64,000 nt of DNA from assembly GCA_009692725.1 (NCBI GenBank), contig SHYP01000001.1, positions 106,681 through 170,680 on the forward strand. The letters are read 5' to 3'. A model generated the notes under the pieces. That model saw only the letters and a program-made list of their open reading frames with translations, was not told where the DNA came from and searched no databases. The translations under genes were made by a program, and so were the position numbers. Below are positions 28,402 to 37,227 of this stretch, piece after piece. Within the stretch, counting starts at the first letter, position 1. Every line of letters starts with the position of its first letter. This DNA comes from Dehalococcoidia bacterium. Lineage in GTDB: Bacteria; Chloroflexota; Dehalococcoidia; UBA2979.

Positions 28402-28919
28402 CCACGAACCTGATGCCGCTGCTGGCCGCGCTGCTCATCGGCGTGGGCGCGGCCGTGCAGACCTCGATGATCGGCGCGATGGGCCGGCAGCGCGGGGCGG
28501 TAGAGGCGAGCTGGCTGTCGCTGCTCGCCACCGTTACGGGGATCGCGTTGATCCTCGGCGTGCGGTCGCTGCGCGCGGACGGGGTCGCGCTGCCGGCACC
28601 GTTCGATCGCTGGCCGGTGCTCGCGCTGGTCGCGGCGCTCACCATCGGCGCGCTCGTGCTCTCGACGCGCGGGCTGCCGGCGTACTTTGCGGGCACGGGG
28701 CTGTTCGCGATCGCGTTTCTGATCGGCGCGGGCAGCCTGGGCCCGAAGCTCGGCGTGGCGCTATTCCTGAGCGCAACGATCGGCGGACAGGTGGTGGGCG
28801 CGCTGGTCATCGATCAGCTCGGCGCGTTCGGCGCGGCGGCGATTCCGCTCACGGGGGCGCGGCTGGGCGGCGTCGTCATGCTGCTCGCCGGTGTGATCTT
28901 GGTGCGCTTCGGGCGCTGA
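28398..28919 (+). CDS. YdcZ/DUF606-type DMT-superfamily membrane protein
   Basis: 173 residues, five apparent membrane spans beginning LMPLLAALLIGVGAAVQTSMIGAMG. The closing segment (VIDQLGAFGAAAIPLTGARLGGVVMLLAGVILVRF) is the hallmark end of DUF606 proteins. Members are half-size relatives of drug/metabolite transporters; cargo is unknown. GTG 28398 overlaps the selB stop (GTGA), so it is translationally coupled to selB, possibly only for expression. Confidence 0.82.
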   Translation: MTTNLMPLLAALLIGVGAAVQTSMIGAMGRQRGAVEASWLSLLATVTGIALILGVRSLRADGVALPAPFDRWPVLALVAALTIGALVLSTRGLPAYFAGTGLFAIAFLIGAGSLGPKLGVALFLSATIGGQVVGALVIDQLGAFGAAAIPLTGARLGGVVMLLAGVILVRFGR

Positions 28920-28938
28920 CTGCACCACGCTCATGACT

Positions 28939-28954
28939 GGCGAGTGCACTCGCC
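28939..28954. promoter_or_regulatory. 16-bp perfect palindrome upstream of the VOC gene
   Basis: GGCGAGTGCACTCGCC is a loopless dyad, so a protein-binding operator is more likely than a terminator. A TAGTCT sequence about 40 bases downstream could be the -10 of the following gene, whose expression the dyad might control. Confidence 0.4.
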
Positions 28955-29052
28955 GCGCGGGCGCGGGTCCACAGGTACGAACGCTCGTTCTAGTCTCCGC
29001 CCCGTCGCTCCCACCAGCGCAACGCAGCCCGAGGAACGCGGGAGAACTCACC

Positions 29053-29837
29053 GTGGACATCACGCAGCACGCCGAAGGCGCGCCGTGCTGGTTCGAGCTG
29101 TCGACCAGCGACGAAGCGGCGGCGCTGCGCTTCTACAGCGCGCTCTTCGGCTGGACCGACCAGGCGGAGCCGATGGGCGAGGGCATGGGCAGTTACCACA
29201 TGCAGCAGCTACGCGGCCTGAACGTCGCCGCGATCTCGCAGCAGCAGCCGGACGAGGCGCAGCAGGGCGTGCCGTCGCACTGGAGCGTCTACCTCAACGT
29301 GGCGGACGTGGATGGGGCAGCGGCGAAGGTATCCGCGGCCGGCGGGCAGGTGGTGATGCCAGCGATGGACGTGATGGATCACGGGCGCATGGCGCTGATC
29401 GGGGACCCGACCGGCGGCATGGTCGGACTCTGGCAAGCGCTGGCGCACACGGGCGCCGGCGTGATGCGCGAGCCAAACGCGATGACGTGGGCCGAGCTCA
29501 TGACGAAGGACGCGGCGCGCGCCGCTGCTTCTACACGCAGGCGCTCGGCCTGACGGCCGAGGTGGCGCCGATGGAGGGCACCCCGTACACGCTGCTCCGC
29601 GCGGACGGCCAGGACGTGGCGGGCGTGATGACGATGACGACAGAGATGGGCGACGTCCCACCTTACTGGGGGATCTACATCGAGGTCGCCGACACCGACG
29701 CGTGCGCCGCGCGCGCGCGGCAGCTCGGCGCGACCGTGCTGCAGCCGCCGACGGACATCGTGCCGGGGCGCTTCGCCATGCTGCAGGACCCGCAGGGCGC
29801 GGTGTTCGGAGTGATCAAGTCGAACCCGATGGGGTAG
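29053..29837 (+). pseudogene. Two-domain VOC (glyoxalase/bleomycin-resistance fold) protein, frameshifted
   Basis: GTG 29053 (GGGAG upstream) starts MDITQHAEGAPCWFELSTSD, a first VOC domain with LRFYSALFGW...DPTGGMVGLWQ. After MTKDAARA (about base 29520) the frame runs to a stop at 29553, while the second VOC domain (RCFYTQALGLTAEVAPMEG...DPQGAVFGVIKSNPMG) continues in another frame to 29837. Restoring one base in the GCGCGCGCC run joins them into a normal protein of about 260 residues of the tandem-VOC hydroxylase-like type. Either a true mutation or an assembly error; both halves are otherwise intact. Confidence 0.75.
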
Positions 29838-29868
29838 GCCCCGCCCCATTCCGCGAGGCACGACTCAC

Positions 29869-29899
29869 CGAAGGGCGCGACGGCAGGTCGCGCCCTTCG
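29869..29899. terminator. Strong bidirectional hairpin terminator
   Basis: A perfect 13-bp stem CGAAGGGCGCGAC / GTCGCGCCCTTCG (29869-29881 with 29887-29899) with loop GGCAG lies between the convergent VOC gene and secF. No long T-run follows, as is usual in very GC-rich genomes. Confidence 0.75.
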
Positions 29900-29921
29900 T
29901 GGGCGGCACTTGGGGGGCGCG

Positions 29922-31310
29922 TTACGCGCGTTCTGCCTCAACTGCAGGCGCTGGGCGGCGTCCGCGCAGCCGGTCGAAGGCGCGGCCGAAGTCGCCCTCG
30001 TCCCACGACACCAGTAGTTGCGCGGCGATGCCCACGCTCGAGTACGTGCCGGCCACGATGCCGACGAGCAGCACCAGCAGGAACGACTGGATCGTCACGC
30101 CGCCCAGCAGCAGCAGCGCGAGCACGGTCAACAGCACGGTGATCGAGGTGTTCAGCGAGCGCCCAATCGTCTGCACCAACGCGGCGTTGACGTTGTCGGC
30201 GAGCGACGCCGTCGGGGCGAGCCGCACGTTCTCGCGGATGCGGTCGAACACGACGATCGTGTCGTGCACTGAGAAACCGATCACGGTGAGCAGCCCCGTC
30301 ACGAACATCAGGTTGACCTCGACGTGGAACAGCTTGCCGAACAGCGAGAACGCGCCCAGCACGATGATCACATCGTGCAGCGTGGCGATGATCGCGCAGG
30401 CGCCGTAGCGGATCGGGCGCGGCACGGAGGAGAACGCGAAGGCGATGTAGGCGAGGATCGCGAACGCGGCGATCACCACCGCGACCGACGCATTGCGCAC
30501 CGCCACCTTCGATACGACCGGCGAGACCGTGGCGAACTCCTTCACCTCGAACGGCCCAAACCGCTGCTGGAGCGCGGTTTCGATGGTGCCGCGCTCGCCG
30601 GGCGCGGGCGGGCGCGGCGTGGCGGTGACCGCGGGGGGGGCACTCGCGGAGGGCGTCGCGCTCGCGTCGGTCGCGCCTGCTGCGGCGGTCGCGGCCGCCG
30701 TGGGGACCGCGGTGGCGGCCGGCGTGGCCGACGCGGTAGGCACCGGCGTCGGCAGCGCGCCGACGAGCGCGTGCGTGTCGGACGCTGCGATATAGCCGGT
30801 GTTGCCGAGCGCCTGCACGCGGTAGACCGCGCCGCTGGGGCAGTTGCGGTGCTGCTCCAGCACGCGCGCCTCGGTGCCGGCCGGGAGCGTCGCGGCCTCG
30901 ATGCCGAACTGGCAGGGGTCGCCCTGGCGCACGGCGCGCAGCACCACGTCGCCGCTCGCGCCCTCGGCGCCGAGCCGCACCGTCGCCCCGCCCTGCGTCG
31001 CGGGCCCGCCGGGCTCGACCTCGGAGAACGAGCCCTCGGGCACCTGCAGGCTCTTGGTCCGCATCAGGAACTCGCTCGCGCCGGTGGACTGGATGCGCGC
31101 GTCCGCGTGACCGAGGCGCGCAAGCTCGTCGCGCAGCGCGGGTTGCTGCACGGGCTGCTGGAACAGCAGCAGCATCGTCGTGCCGGAGGTGAACTCGATG
31201 CCCGGGCGCAGCGTCGGCGGGATCGCGAGTAGCACAAGCGCGACGAGCGCCGAGACGCCGCTGGCCAGGAACAGCCATTTGCGGTTGGAGACGAGGTCGA
31301 GCGTCTTCAT
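29922..31310 (-). CDS. secF: Protein translocase subunit SecF with enlarged exported domain
   Basis: 462 residues; typical SecF is about 300. The first span (WLFLASGVSALVALVLLAI) and the last five spans, including GLLTVIGFSVHDTIVVFDRIRE with the family-defining Asp/Arg region, are normal. The extracytoplasmic segment between span 1 and 2 is expanded by roughly 150 residues: a part with two cysteines (QGDPCQFG and HRNCPSG, near residues 133 and 157) and a Thr/Ala/Pro-rich linker (about 184-240). SecDF uses proton flow to pull exported proteins. Start overlaps the secD stop by 3-4 bases. Confidence 0.93.
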   Translation of the reverse strand: MKTLDLVSNRKWLFLASGVSALVALVLLAIPPTLRPGIEFTSGTTMLLLFQQPVQQPALRDELARLGHADARIQSTGASEFLMRTKSLQVPEGSFSEVEPGGPATQGGATVRLGAEGASGDVVLRAVRQGDPCQFGIEAATLPAGTEARVLEQHRNCPSGAVYRVQALGNTGYIAASDTHALVGALPTPVPTASATPAATAVPTAAATAAAGATDASATPSASAPPAVTATPRPPAPGERGTIETALQQRFGPFEVKEFATVSPVVSKVAVRNASVAVVIAAFAILAYIAFAFSSVPRPIRYGACAIIATLHDVIIVLGAFSLFGKLFHVEVNLMFVTGLLTVIGFSVHDTIVVFDRIRENVRLAPTASLADNVNAALVQTIGRSLNTSITVLLTVLALLLLGGVTIQSFLLVLLVGIVAGTYSSVGIAAQLLVSWDEGDFGRAFDRLRGRRPAPAVEAERA

Positions 31311-32752
31311 CCGTCCCCGCCCACCGCCGCGTGCTCCGGAGTGGGCCGCAAGTCCGCGCCCAGCCAGTCCGGCCGCCGCGCAACCGCCGTGCCGATGAGC
31401 AGCCGCATGAACGAGCGCGTGACGATGATCGCGGAGAAGAACGACAACGTGACGCCCACGGCGAGCGTCAGGGCGAAGCCCTGCACGAGCGGCGCCTCGA
31501 ACGTACCGAGCCCCGGCAGCGTGATGCCGCCGCCGAGTGCGTAGAGGATGCCCGTGGTGATGAGCGTGCTCGCGTTGGAGTCGCGGATCGAGGGGAAGGC
31601 GCGGCGGAACGCGCTCTCGAGCGCCGTCGAGTAGCTGCGGCCGTCGCGCAGCTCCTCCTTCAGCCGCTCGAACACGAGCACGTTCGCGTCGACGGCCATG
31701 CCGATCGACAGCACGAAGCCGGCGATGCCTGCGAGGCTGAGCGTGACCGGGATCAGCTTGAACACCGCGAGCGAGATCAGCGTGTAGACGACGAGCGCAC
31801 CGGAGGCGACGAGCCCCGGAACGCGGTAGTAGAGCACCATGAACAGGATCACGATCAGCAGCCCGACCTCGCCCGCGAGCACGGAGCGACGCACGGCGTC
31901 TTCGCCGAGCGTCGCGTCGACGTTCTGCTCCTGCAGCACGGTGAGCTGCACGGGCAGCGCGCCCGCGTTGAGCTGCACCACGAGCTCGGCGGCGCCGGTG
32001 CGGCCCTCGGCAGACTCGCGCGGCATGCCGGTGATCGAGCCGCGATCGGTGATTGTGCTCTGCACGACGGGGGCGGCGAGCTGCTCTTTGTCGAGGAAGA
32101 TGCCGAGCTGCTGGTTGACGAGCCGCTTCGTGATCTGCTCGGACAGCGTGGCGCCGTCGCCGGTCCAGTTGAACTGCACGACGGGCGCGCCGAGCTGGTT
32201 GACGTCGACGAACGCGTTCGGCCGCAGGAAGCGCGACGTGAGCGCCACCGGCTCACCGCGCAGCTCGCCGACGGCCTGCACCCACTGGCCCTGCTCGTCG
32301 CACGGCGTGTTGCCGGGGTTCGTGCCCGTGACGCGCTCGCAGAATTGCAGCAGCGCGGTGCGGCCGAGCAGCTCGCGCGCCTCGGCCGGCGTGAGCCCGG
32401 GCAGCTGCACCGAGATGTTCGAGTCGCCCTGGCGGGTGACCTCGGCCTCCGCGACGCCGGCGCCGTCCACGCGCTTGCGCAGCACGCGGATGGTGCCCTC
32501 GATCGCGTCGTCGAGGTTGCCGTCGGCGCCCTCCGGCAGCGCGCCGCGCAGCAGCAACCGCGTGCCGCCCTGCAGGTCGAGCCCGAGCCGCACCTCGCGC
32601 CGCTCGAAATCGCCGATGTGCACGCCGTGACCCTTCGGCCAGGGGATGCCGGCGGGCAGGAAGTCCGCGGGCTGGCTGGGCCACACCGCGACCAGCGCCG
32701 CAGCCGCGACGAGCACGATGAACATCACCGGCAGCAAGCGCTTGCGCTGCAC
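31307..32752 (-). CDS. secD: Protein translocase subunit SecD
   Basis: 481-residue partner of SecF. It has an N-terminal span (LLPVMFIVLVAAAALVAVWP), a large extracytoplasmic region starting LGLDLQGGTRLLLRG, and a C-terminal membrane domain with the conserved IGMAVDANVLVFERLKEELRDG. The start is GTG at 32752, one base after the yajC stop. Gene order yajC-secD-secF is standard. It acts in the inner membrane with SecYEG. Confidence 0.95.
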   Translation of the reverse strand: MQRKRLLPVMFIVLVAAAALVAVWPSQPADFLPAGIPWPKGHGVHIGDFERREVRLGLDLQGGTRLLLRGALPEGADGNLDDAIEGTIRVLRKRVDGAGVAEAEVTRQGDSNISVQLPGLTPAEARELLGRTALLQFCERVTGTNPGNTPCDEQGQWVQAVGELRGEPVALTSRFLRPNAFVDVNQLGAPVVQFNWTGDGATLSEQITKRLVNQQLGIFLDKEQLAAPVVQSTITDRGSITGMPRESAEGRTGAAELVVQLNAGALPVQLTVLQEQNVDATLGEDAVRRSVLAGEVGLLIVILFMVLYYRVPGLVASGALVVYTLISLAVFKLIPVTLSLAGIAGFVLSIGMAVDANVLVFERLKEELRDGRSYSTALESAFRRAFPSIRDSNASTLITTGILYALGGGITLPGLGTFEAPLVQGFALTLAVGVTLSFFSAIIVTRSFMRLLIGTAVARRPDWLGADLRPTPEHAAVGGDG

Positions 32753-32753
32753 C

Positions 32754-33071
32754 TTACGAGGTCCGCGACTGCCCGGCGGGGGACTGCCCGGCCGGCGCGC
32801 CGGCAGGGGTGCTGACGTAGGCGACCGCGTCCGCCGTCGCGCGGAGCTGCACGCCCGGCGCCGCCTCGAGGATGAGCTCGAGCGGGCCGTGCTCCTGCGT
32901 GCGGATCTCGCGCACCACGGCGTAGAAGCCGCCGGTGGTCACGACCTCGTCGCCGACGTTGAGCCGGGACACGTCGCGCTTGCGCCGGCGCTGCTGCTCG
33001 ATCACCGGGCGCAGCAGGATGAAGTAGAACGCCACGATCATCGGGACGACGAACAGCAGGAACTCGCTCAT
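32754..33071 (-). CDS. yajC: Preprotein translocase subunit YajC
   Basis: 105 residues, one N-terminal span (FLLFVVPMIVAFYFILLRPVIEQ) followed by the cytoplasmic RLNVGDEVVTTGGFYAVVREI that defines YajC. It belongs to the SecDF-YajC accessory complex. Its ATG overlaps the def stop by 4 bases (ATGA on minus) and secD follows at once, so def-yajC-secD-secF form one operon. Confidence 0.93.
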   Translation of the reverse strand: MSEFLLFVVPMIVAFYFILLRPVIEQQRRRKRDVSRLNVGDEVVTTGGFYAVVREIRTQEHGPLELILEAAPGVQLRATADAVAYVSTPAGAPAGQSPAGQSRTS

Positions 33072-33646
33072 GCCGCGCCGCCGTCCCCGGCGGGCCGCTC
33101 GGCCACTGTCGCGGGGGTGCCTGCGCCGAGCTGCTCCGGCTCGCGTACGGGCTGCGCGTTCGCCCAGTCCGTGCTATCGAGCTTCACGAGGTCGTCGCGC
33201 GTATCCAGCCGGTCGACGTAGAGGATGCCGTTGACGTGGTCCACTTCGTGCTGGAGCGCCTGCGCGAGCAGGTTGCCCTCGGCGCGGATGCGGCGCTCCT
33301 TGCCCTGCTCGTCGAGCCCGCGCACGACCACGCGCTCGGCGCGCGTCAGGCTGCCACGGTAGCCGGGCACGGACAAGCAGCCCTCGTGCTCCATGCGACG
33401 GGTGCCGGAATGACGAACCACTACCGGGTTGATCAGCGCGAATGGCTCCTCGTCCGGCATGCCGAGCACGACGACGCGCAACGGCACCCCGATCTGCGGC
33501 GCCGCGAGGCCGACGCCTTGCGCAGCGTGCATGGACTCGATCATGTCGCCGATGAGCCGCCGGATGGCGTCATCGACCTGCCGCACGCGCTTCGCGGGCT
33601 GGCGCAGCACGGGGTCGCCGAGGTACCGAATCGGACGAACGGTCAC
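33068..33646 (-). CDS. def: Peptide deformylase
   Basis: 192-residue metalloenzyme removing the formyl group from new polypeptides. Motif 1 GVGLAAPQIG, motif 2 EGCLSVPG and motif 3 QHEVDHVNG, containing the metal Cys and two His, are all present. The open frame extends upstream through non-homologous sequence; GTG 33646 is chosen since GGAG lies 6 bases upstream and the product starts (M)TVRPIRYLGDPVLRQPA, the family N-terminus. The last about 30 residues are an Ala/Pro/Glu extension beyond the usual core. Confidence 0.94.
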   Translation of the reverse strand: MTVRPIRYLGDPVLRQPAKRVRQVDDAIRRLIGDMIESMHAAQGVGLAAPQIGVPLRVVVLGMPDEEPFALINPVVVRHSGTRRMEHEGCLSVPGYRGSLTRAERVVVRGLDEQGKERRIRAEGNLLAQALQHEVDHVNGILYVDRLDTRDDLVKLDSTDWANAQPVREPEQLGAGTPATVAERPAGDGGAA

Positions 33647-33758
33647 GCGCGACTCCGGTGGCGGCTGCAATGGCAATTGTAGGCTACCGCTCGCGCAGCG
33701 TCGCGGCGTCCAAACAGGACGCGGCTCGTCGCCGCTGTTCGAGTGTTGGGCGCGGCCC

Positions 33759-36518
33759 TCAGCCGACGGAGAGCGGGTCCACGTCGACGGTCCATCCGGC
33801 GGGCAGGTCGAGGTCGCGTACGACGGCGACGGGGTCGGGGCCGCGCACGAGCAGCGCCCAGCGGTGGCGGCCCCGCGCGCGCGCGACGGGCGGCGGCGTG
33901 GGGCCCAGCACGTCGATGTCCGGCACGCCGGCGGCGCGGCGGTGCAGCTCGCGTTCGACGCGTAGCGCCTCCTCCAGCGCGAACTCGGCGCGGGTGTGCT
34001 GGAACTGCAACCGCACGAGGCGCGTGAACGGCGGGTAGCGGTGCGCCTGTCGCCACGGCAGCTCCTGCTCGAAGAAGCCATCGACGTCGTAGTCGGCGGC
34101 GCAGAGGATGGCGCGGTCCTCGGGCGCGAGCGTCTGCACCACGACGCGGCCGTGGCGGTCCGCGCGCCCGGCGCGCCCGGCGACCTGCGCGAGCAGCTGG
34201 AACGTCTGCTCACGCGCGCGGAAGCCGCCCGTCCAGAGCGAGTAGTCCGCGAGCACCACGCCCACGAGCGTCACGAGCGGCAGATCCAGCCCCTTCGCGA
34301 CGAGCTGCGTGCCGACCAGCACGTCCGCCTCGTGGCGCATCACCCGGCCGAGAATCGCCTCGTGCTGCTCGGCGGTGCGCGCGGTGTCGCGGTCCAGCCG
34401 CTCGACGCGCGCGGTGGGGAAGAGCGACTCCACCTCCCGCTGCACGCGCTGCGTCCCCGCGCGCAGCGGGCGCAACGGCCGGCCGCACTCCTCGCAGTGG
34501 TCGCGCAGCGGGCGCTGGCGATTGCACTGGTGGCACACGAGCCGCCCGGGCGGGTCGTGCAGCGACAGCGCGACATCGCACGCGCTACACGCGGGCACGT
34601 GGCCACCCGCGCACAGCAGCGAGCCCGCGAAACCGCGCCGGTTGAGGAAGAGGATCGCCTGCTCGTCACGGTCGAGCGTCTCCGCAAGCGCGCGCACGAG
34701 CGTGTCCGAGAACAACCGCTTGGCGCTACGCATGTCGACGACCTCGACCTCGGGGAGGTCCGCGGCGGGCCAGAGCTGCGTGCCGCCGCCGGGCTGCGCG
34801 ACGGGGCGGAAGCGCCGCGGTAGGTCGACGCGCTCGATGCGGCCCTCGGCGGCCGCCTGCCAGCTGTCGGCATCGGGGGTGGCGGTGCCGAGCACGAGCG
34901 CCGCGCCGCTGAGCGTCGCGAGCTGCCGCGCGACGGTGCGCGCGTCGTAGCGCGGTGCGGGGTCTTGCTGCTTGTACGTCCACTCGTGCGCCTCGTCGAC
35001 GACGATCAGCCCGAGCGCGGGCTGCGGCGCGAAGATCGCCGAGCGCGAGCCGATCACGACGTCGTACGTGCCGGCGGCGATCGCGTGCCATTCGTCGAAC
35101 GCCTCGCCCAGCGTCAGGCCGGAGTGCAGCACGCCGACGCGCCCCGGGAAGCGCTCCGCGAAGCGGCGCACGGTCTGCGGCGTGAGCGCGATCTCCGGCA
35201 CCAGCACGATGCCGCGCCGCCCGCGCTCGACGGCGTGCTGCAACGCGTCGAGGTAGACCTCCGTCTTGCCGCTGCCGGTGACGCCAACGAGCAGGAGCGG
35301 GCGGGTGCCGCGGGCACCTTCCCCCCCAGCGTGCGGGGCGCCCGCGGCTCCTGCGCCGCTCGGGTCTCGGTCGTCGCTCTCCGCGTTCAGAGCGCGGTCG
35401 ATCGCCGCGCGGATGGCGCGGGCGGCATCGTGCTGCTCGGCCACGAGTTCGACCGGGCCGCGCCGCACCACCTGCAGCGTGCGCAGCGGCTCGCGGCGGT
35501 CGAGCACTTCCTCGACGCGGGTGAGCCCGGCCGCTGCGAGCTCGCGCAGCGCCTCGCGCGCGCCGTCGCCGATCTCGCGCGTGAGCGCGGCCACCGGCAG
35601 CGCGTGCTCCTCGTGCGCCGCGAGCCGCTCGATCAGCAGCGCGGCGGCCGCTTCGGCGCGCGTGCGCGTGAGCTCGCGCACGCGCTGCTCGGCGGCGTCG
35701 CGCGCGACGGCGAGCCGCACCTCGTCGTCGGGGCCCTCGCCATCGCGCACGAGCAGCCCCTCGGCGATGAGCGTGTCGACGGCGGGCGCGCCGCGTGCGA
35801 TGCGGGCGAGCGCCGCGTGCGCGAGCGGGCCGGGCGCGTCGAGCAGCGCGCGCAGCGCACGCGCGCGCCGCGACGCGCGCCGGCCGCCCATGGCGAGCGC
35901 GTGCGCGCGCGCCTGCTCCGGTTCGACCGTGAGCGTGACGACCTCGATCACTCGCGCGCGGCCGCGCGGCCGCGCCAGCGTGTAGCGGCGCTCTGCGAGG
36001 CCGCGGCGGACGAGGGGTTGCAGCGCCGCCTCGAAGCCGCGCGCGCCGATGGCGGCGCGCAGCTCGTCGACCGCGCGCGGGGTGTCGTCGAGGAGCCCGA
36101 GCAGCTGCGCCTGTCGCTCGGACAGCGCCTCGGGCGCGGGCGCGGGGCCACGCACGATGGCGGTGCGTGGCGCCTCGCCGGCGCCGGGCGGCAGGAACAG
36201 CGCCGCCGACTCCCACGCGGGCGCGAGATAGTAGTCCGCGACCCAGCGCGCGAGCGCGAGCCGCCGCGCGTCGAGCCGCGGCGCGTCGTCGAGTGCGGGT
36301 TCGAGCTCGCGGATGTCGCCGGGGAAGCCCGGCAGGTCCGTCGGTCCCTCGATCACAACGCCCTGCAGCGTGCGCGCGCCCCACGGCACGTGCACCACCT
36401 CGCCCGCGTCGACCTCGCGGCCAGCGGGCACGCGGTAGGTGAACGTCATGGCGGTCGGCCGCCCCAAGTTCACAGCGACGCGCACGAACTTCTGTCGCGG
36501 GGAGGCGGCGGCGATCAT
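33759..36518 (-). CDS. priA: Primosomal protein N' (replication restart helicase)
   Basis: 919 residues, longer than the usual 730-800 because of an Ala/Arg-rich central segment. The N-terminal DNA-binding region has NLGRPTAMTFTYRVPAG; the helicase core has Walker A LVGVTGSGKTEVYL and Walker B LIVVDEAHEWTYKQ; the zinc-binding cysteines follow in LLCAGGHVPACSACD, LVCHQCNRQRPLRDHCEECG; the C-terminal GTQLVAKGLDLP is helicase motif V. It restarts stalled forks. ATG 36518 is chosen because TATGAT lies 6 bases upstream, implying a leaderless start; the next upstream start at 36566 has no support. Confidence 0.93.
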   Translation of the reverse strand: MIAAASPRQKFVRVAVNLGRPTAMTFTYRVPAGREVDAGEVVHVPWGARTLQGVVIEGPTDLPGFPGDIRELEPALDDAPRLDARRLALARWVADYYLAPAWESAALFLPPGAGEAPRTAIVRGPAPAPEALSERQAQLLGLLDDTPRAVDELRAAIGARGFEAALQPLVRRGLAERRYTLARPRGRARVIEVVTLTVEPEQARAHALAMGGRRASRRARALRALLDAPGPLAHAALARIARGAPAVDTLIAEGLLVRDGEGPDDEVRLAVARDAAEQRVRELTRTRAEAAAALLIERLAAHEEHALPVAALTREIGDGAREALRELAAAGLTRVEEVLDRREPLRTLQVVRRGPVELVAEQHDAARAIRAAIDRALNAESDDRDPSGAGAAGAPHAGGEGARGTRPLLLVGVTGSGKTEVYLDALQHAVERGRRGIVLVPEIALTPQTVRRFAERFPGRVGVLHSGLTLGEAFDEWHAIAAGTYDVVIGSRSAIFAPQPALGLIVVDEAHEWTYKQQDPAPRYDARTVARQLATLSGAALVLGTATPDADSWQAAAEGRIERVDLPRRFRPVAQPGGGTQLWPAADLPEVEVVDMRSAKRLFSDTLVRALAETLDRDEQAILFLNRRGFAGSLLCAGGHVPACSACDVALSLHDPPGRLVCHQCNRQRPLRDHCEECGRPLRPLRAGTQRVQREVESLFPTARVERLDRDTARTAEQHEAILGRVMRHEADVLVGTQLVAKGLDLPLVTLVGVVLADYSLWTGGFRAREQTFQLLAQVAGRAGRADRHGRVVVQTLAPEDRAILCAADYDVDGFFEQELPWRQAHRYPPFTRLVRLQFQHTRAEFALEEALRVERELHRRAAGVPDIDVLGPTPPPVARARGRHRWALLVRGPDPVAVVRDLDLPAGWTVDVDPLSVG

Positions 36519-36524
36519 GGCGGG

Positions 36525-36530
36525 ATCATA
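36525..36530 (-). promoter_or_regulatory. -10 box for leaderless priA
   Basis: TATGAT on the minus strand ends 6 bases before the priA ATG; no Shine-Dalgarno is present. It is the best-matching of the five leaderless-type -10 boxes in the window. Confidence 0.55.
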
Positions 36531-36626
36531 CGTGGGGGTGGTCACGGGCAGCGGCGCGACCAGCATTCGTTCGTGGAGTTGTTCAGTGGTAACAACCAGG
36601 GTGGTGGGCTCGCGGAGGAGGTCGTC

Positions 36627-37172
36627 ATGTGGGAAGCGATCGTGGGAGTTCTGGCGAAGTTGAAGGGGCTCGCTACCTTGGGTAGCCAGCGGGAGAGCGG
36701 CTCAGTGCGCGCGCGAGACATCAATGCTCGAAACGTGGCCGGGCGCGATCAGAATGTGTACGAGGCCAAGCCTGATCCACTCGCGAACATCCCGTGGCAA
36801 CTACGACCTGATCATCCAGACTTCACGGCGAACGTCAGCATCAATCCCGGGCCGACGGTAGGTGGGCGCATCGGTGTCGAAGGCGCGAATGTCACGTTCG
36901 AGTATCGCTGGACAGGTGCGGGCGCCGAGCACGACTGGTCGGCACCGAAGCGCGGCAGTGAGCGATCGGGCGCGCCCTTCAAGAACTACGAACTCGACGA
37001 CGTAGCGCTGGGCCCGCAGGGGCCACCGGACGAGCTGAACCTGCAAGTACGGTTCTACTGGGGCGAGGGCTTGCACAAGGCTGCGTGGCGATGGACTGTC
37101 CTACGTGAGGACTCTGGCCATTGGTACCTGCAGGACGGCCGAGCCTCACGCAAGCCAAGTGAATTCGACTGA
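36627..37172 (+). CDS. Hypothetical protein, lower-GC, unknown function
   Basis: 181 residues from ATG 36627, with a near-perfect ribosome-binding site (GGAGGAGG, 6 bases spacing). The first 20 residues are a helix (MWEAIVGVLAKLKGLATLG); a repetitive RARDINARNVAGRDQNVYEA segment follows, similar in rhythm to the G-x-N/G-R-D beta-repeat leaders of some effector-associated proteins. The rest looks like a beta-sandwich with many Trp (FEYRWTGAGAEHDWSAPKRG, QVRFYWGEGLHKAAWRWTVL). A sampled row is about 58% G+C, well below neighbours, suggesting recent acquisition. No family recognised. Confidence 0.65.
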   Translation: MWEAIVGVLAKLKGLATLGSQRESGSVRARDINARNVAGRDQNVYEAKPDPLANIPWQLRPDHPDFTANVSINPGPTVGGRIGVEGANVTFEYRWTGAGAEHDWSAPKRGSERSGAPFKNYELDDVALGPQGPPDELNLQVRFYWGEGLHKAAWRWTVLREDSGHWYLQDGRASRKPSEFD

Positions 37173-37227
37173 CGACCGATGCTGGTTTACGCGGGCGAAT
37201 CCCTCACGCGGCCTGCGATCCGCTCCG

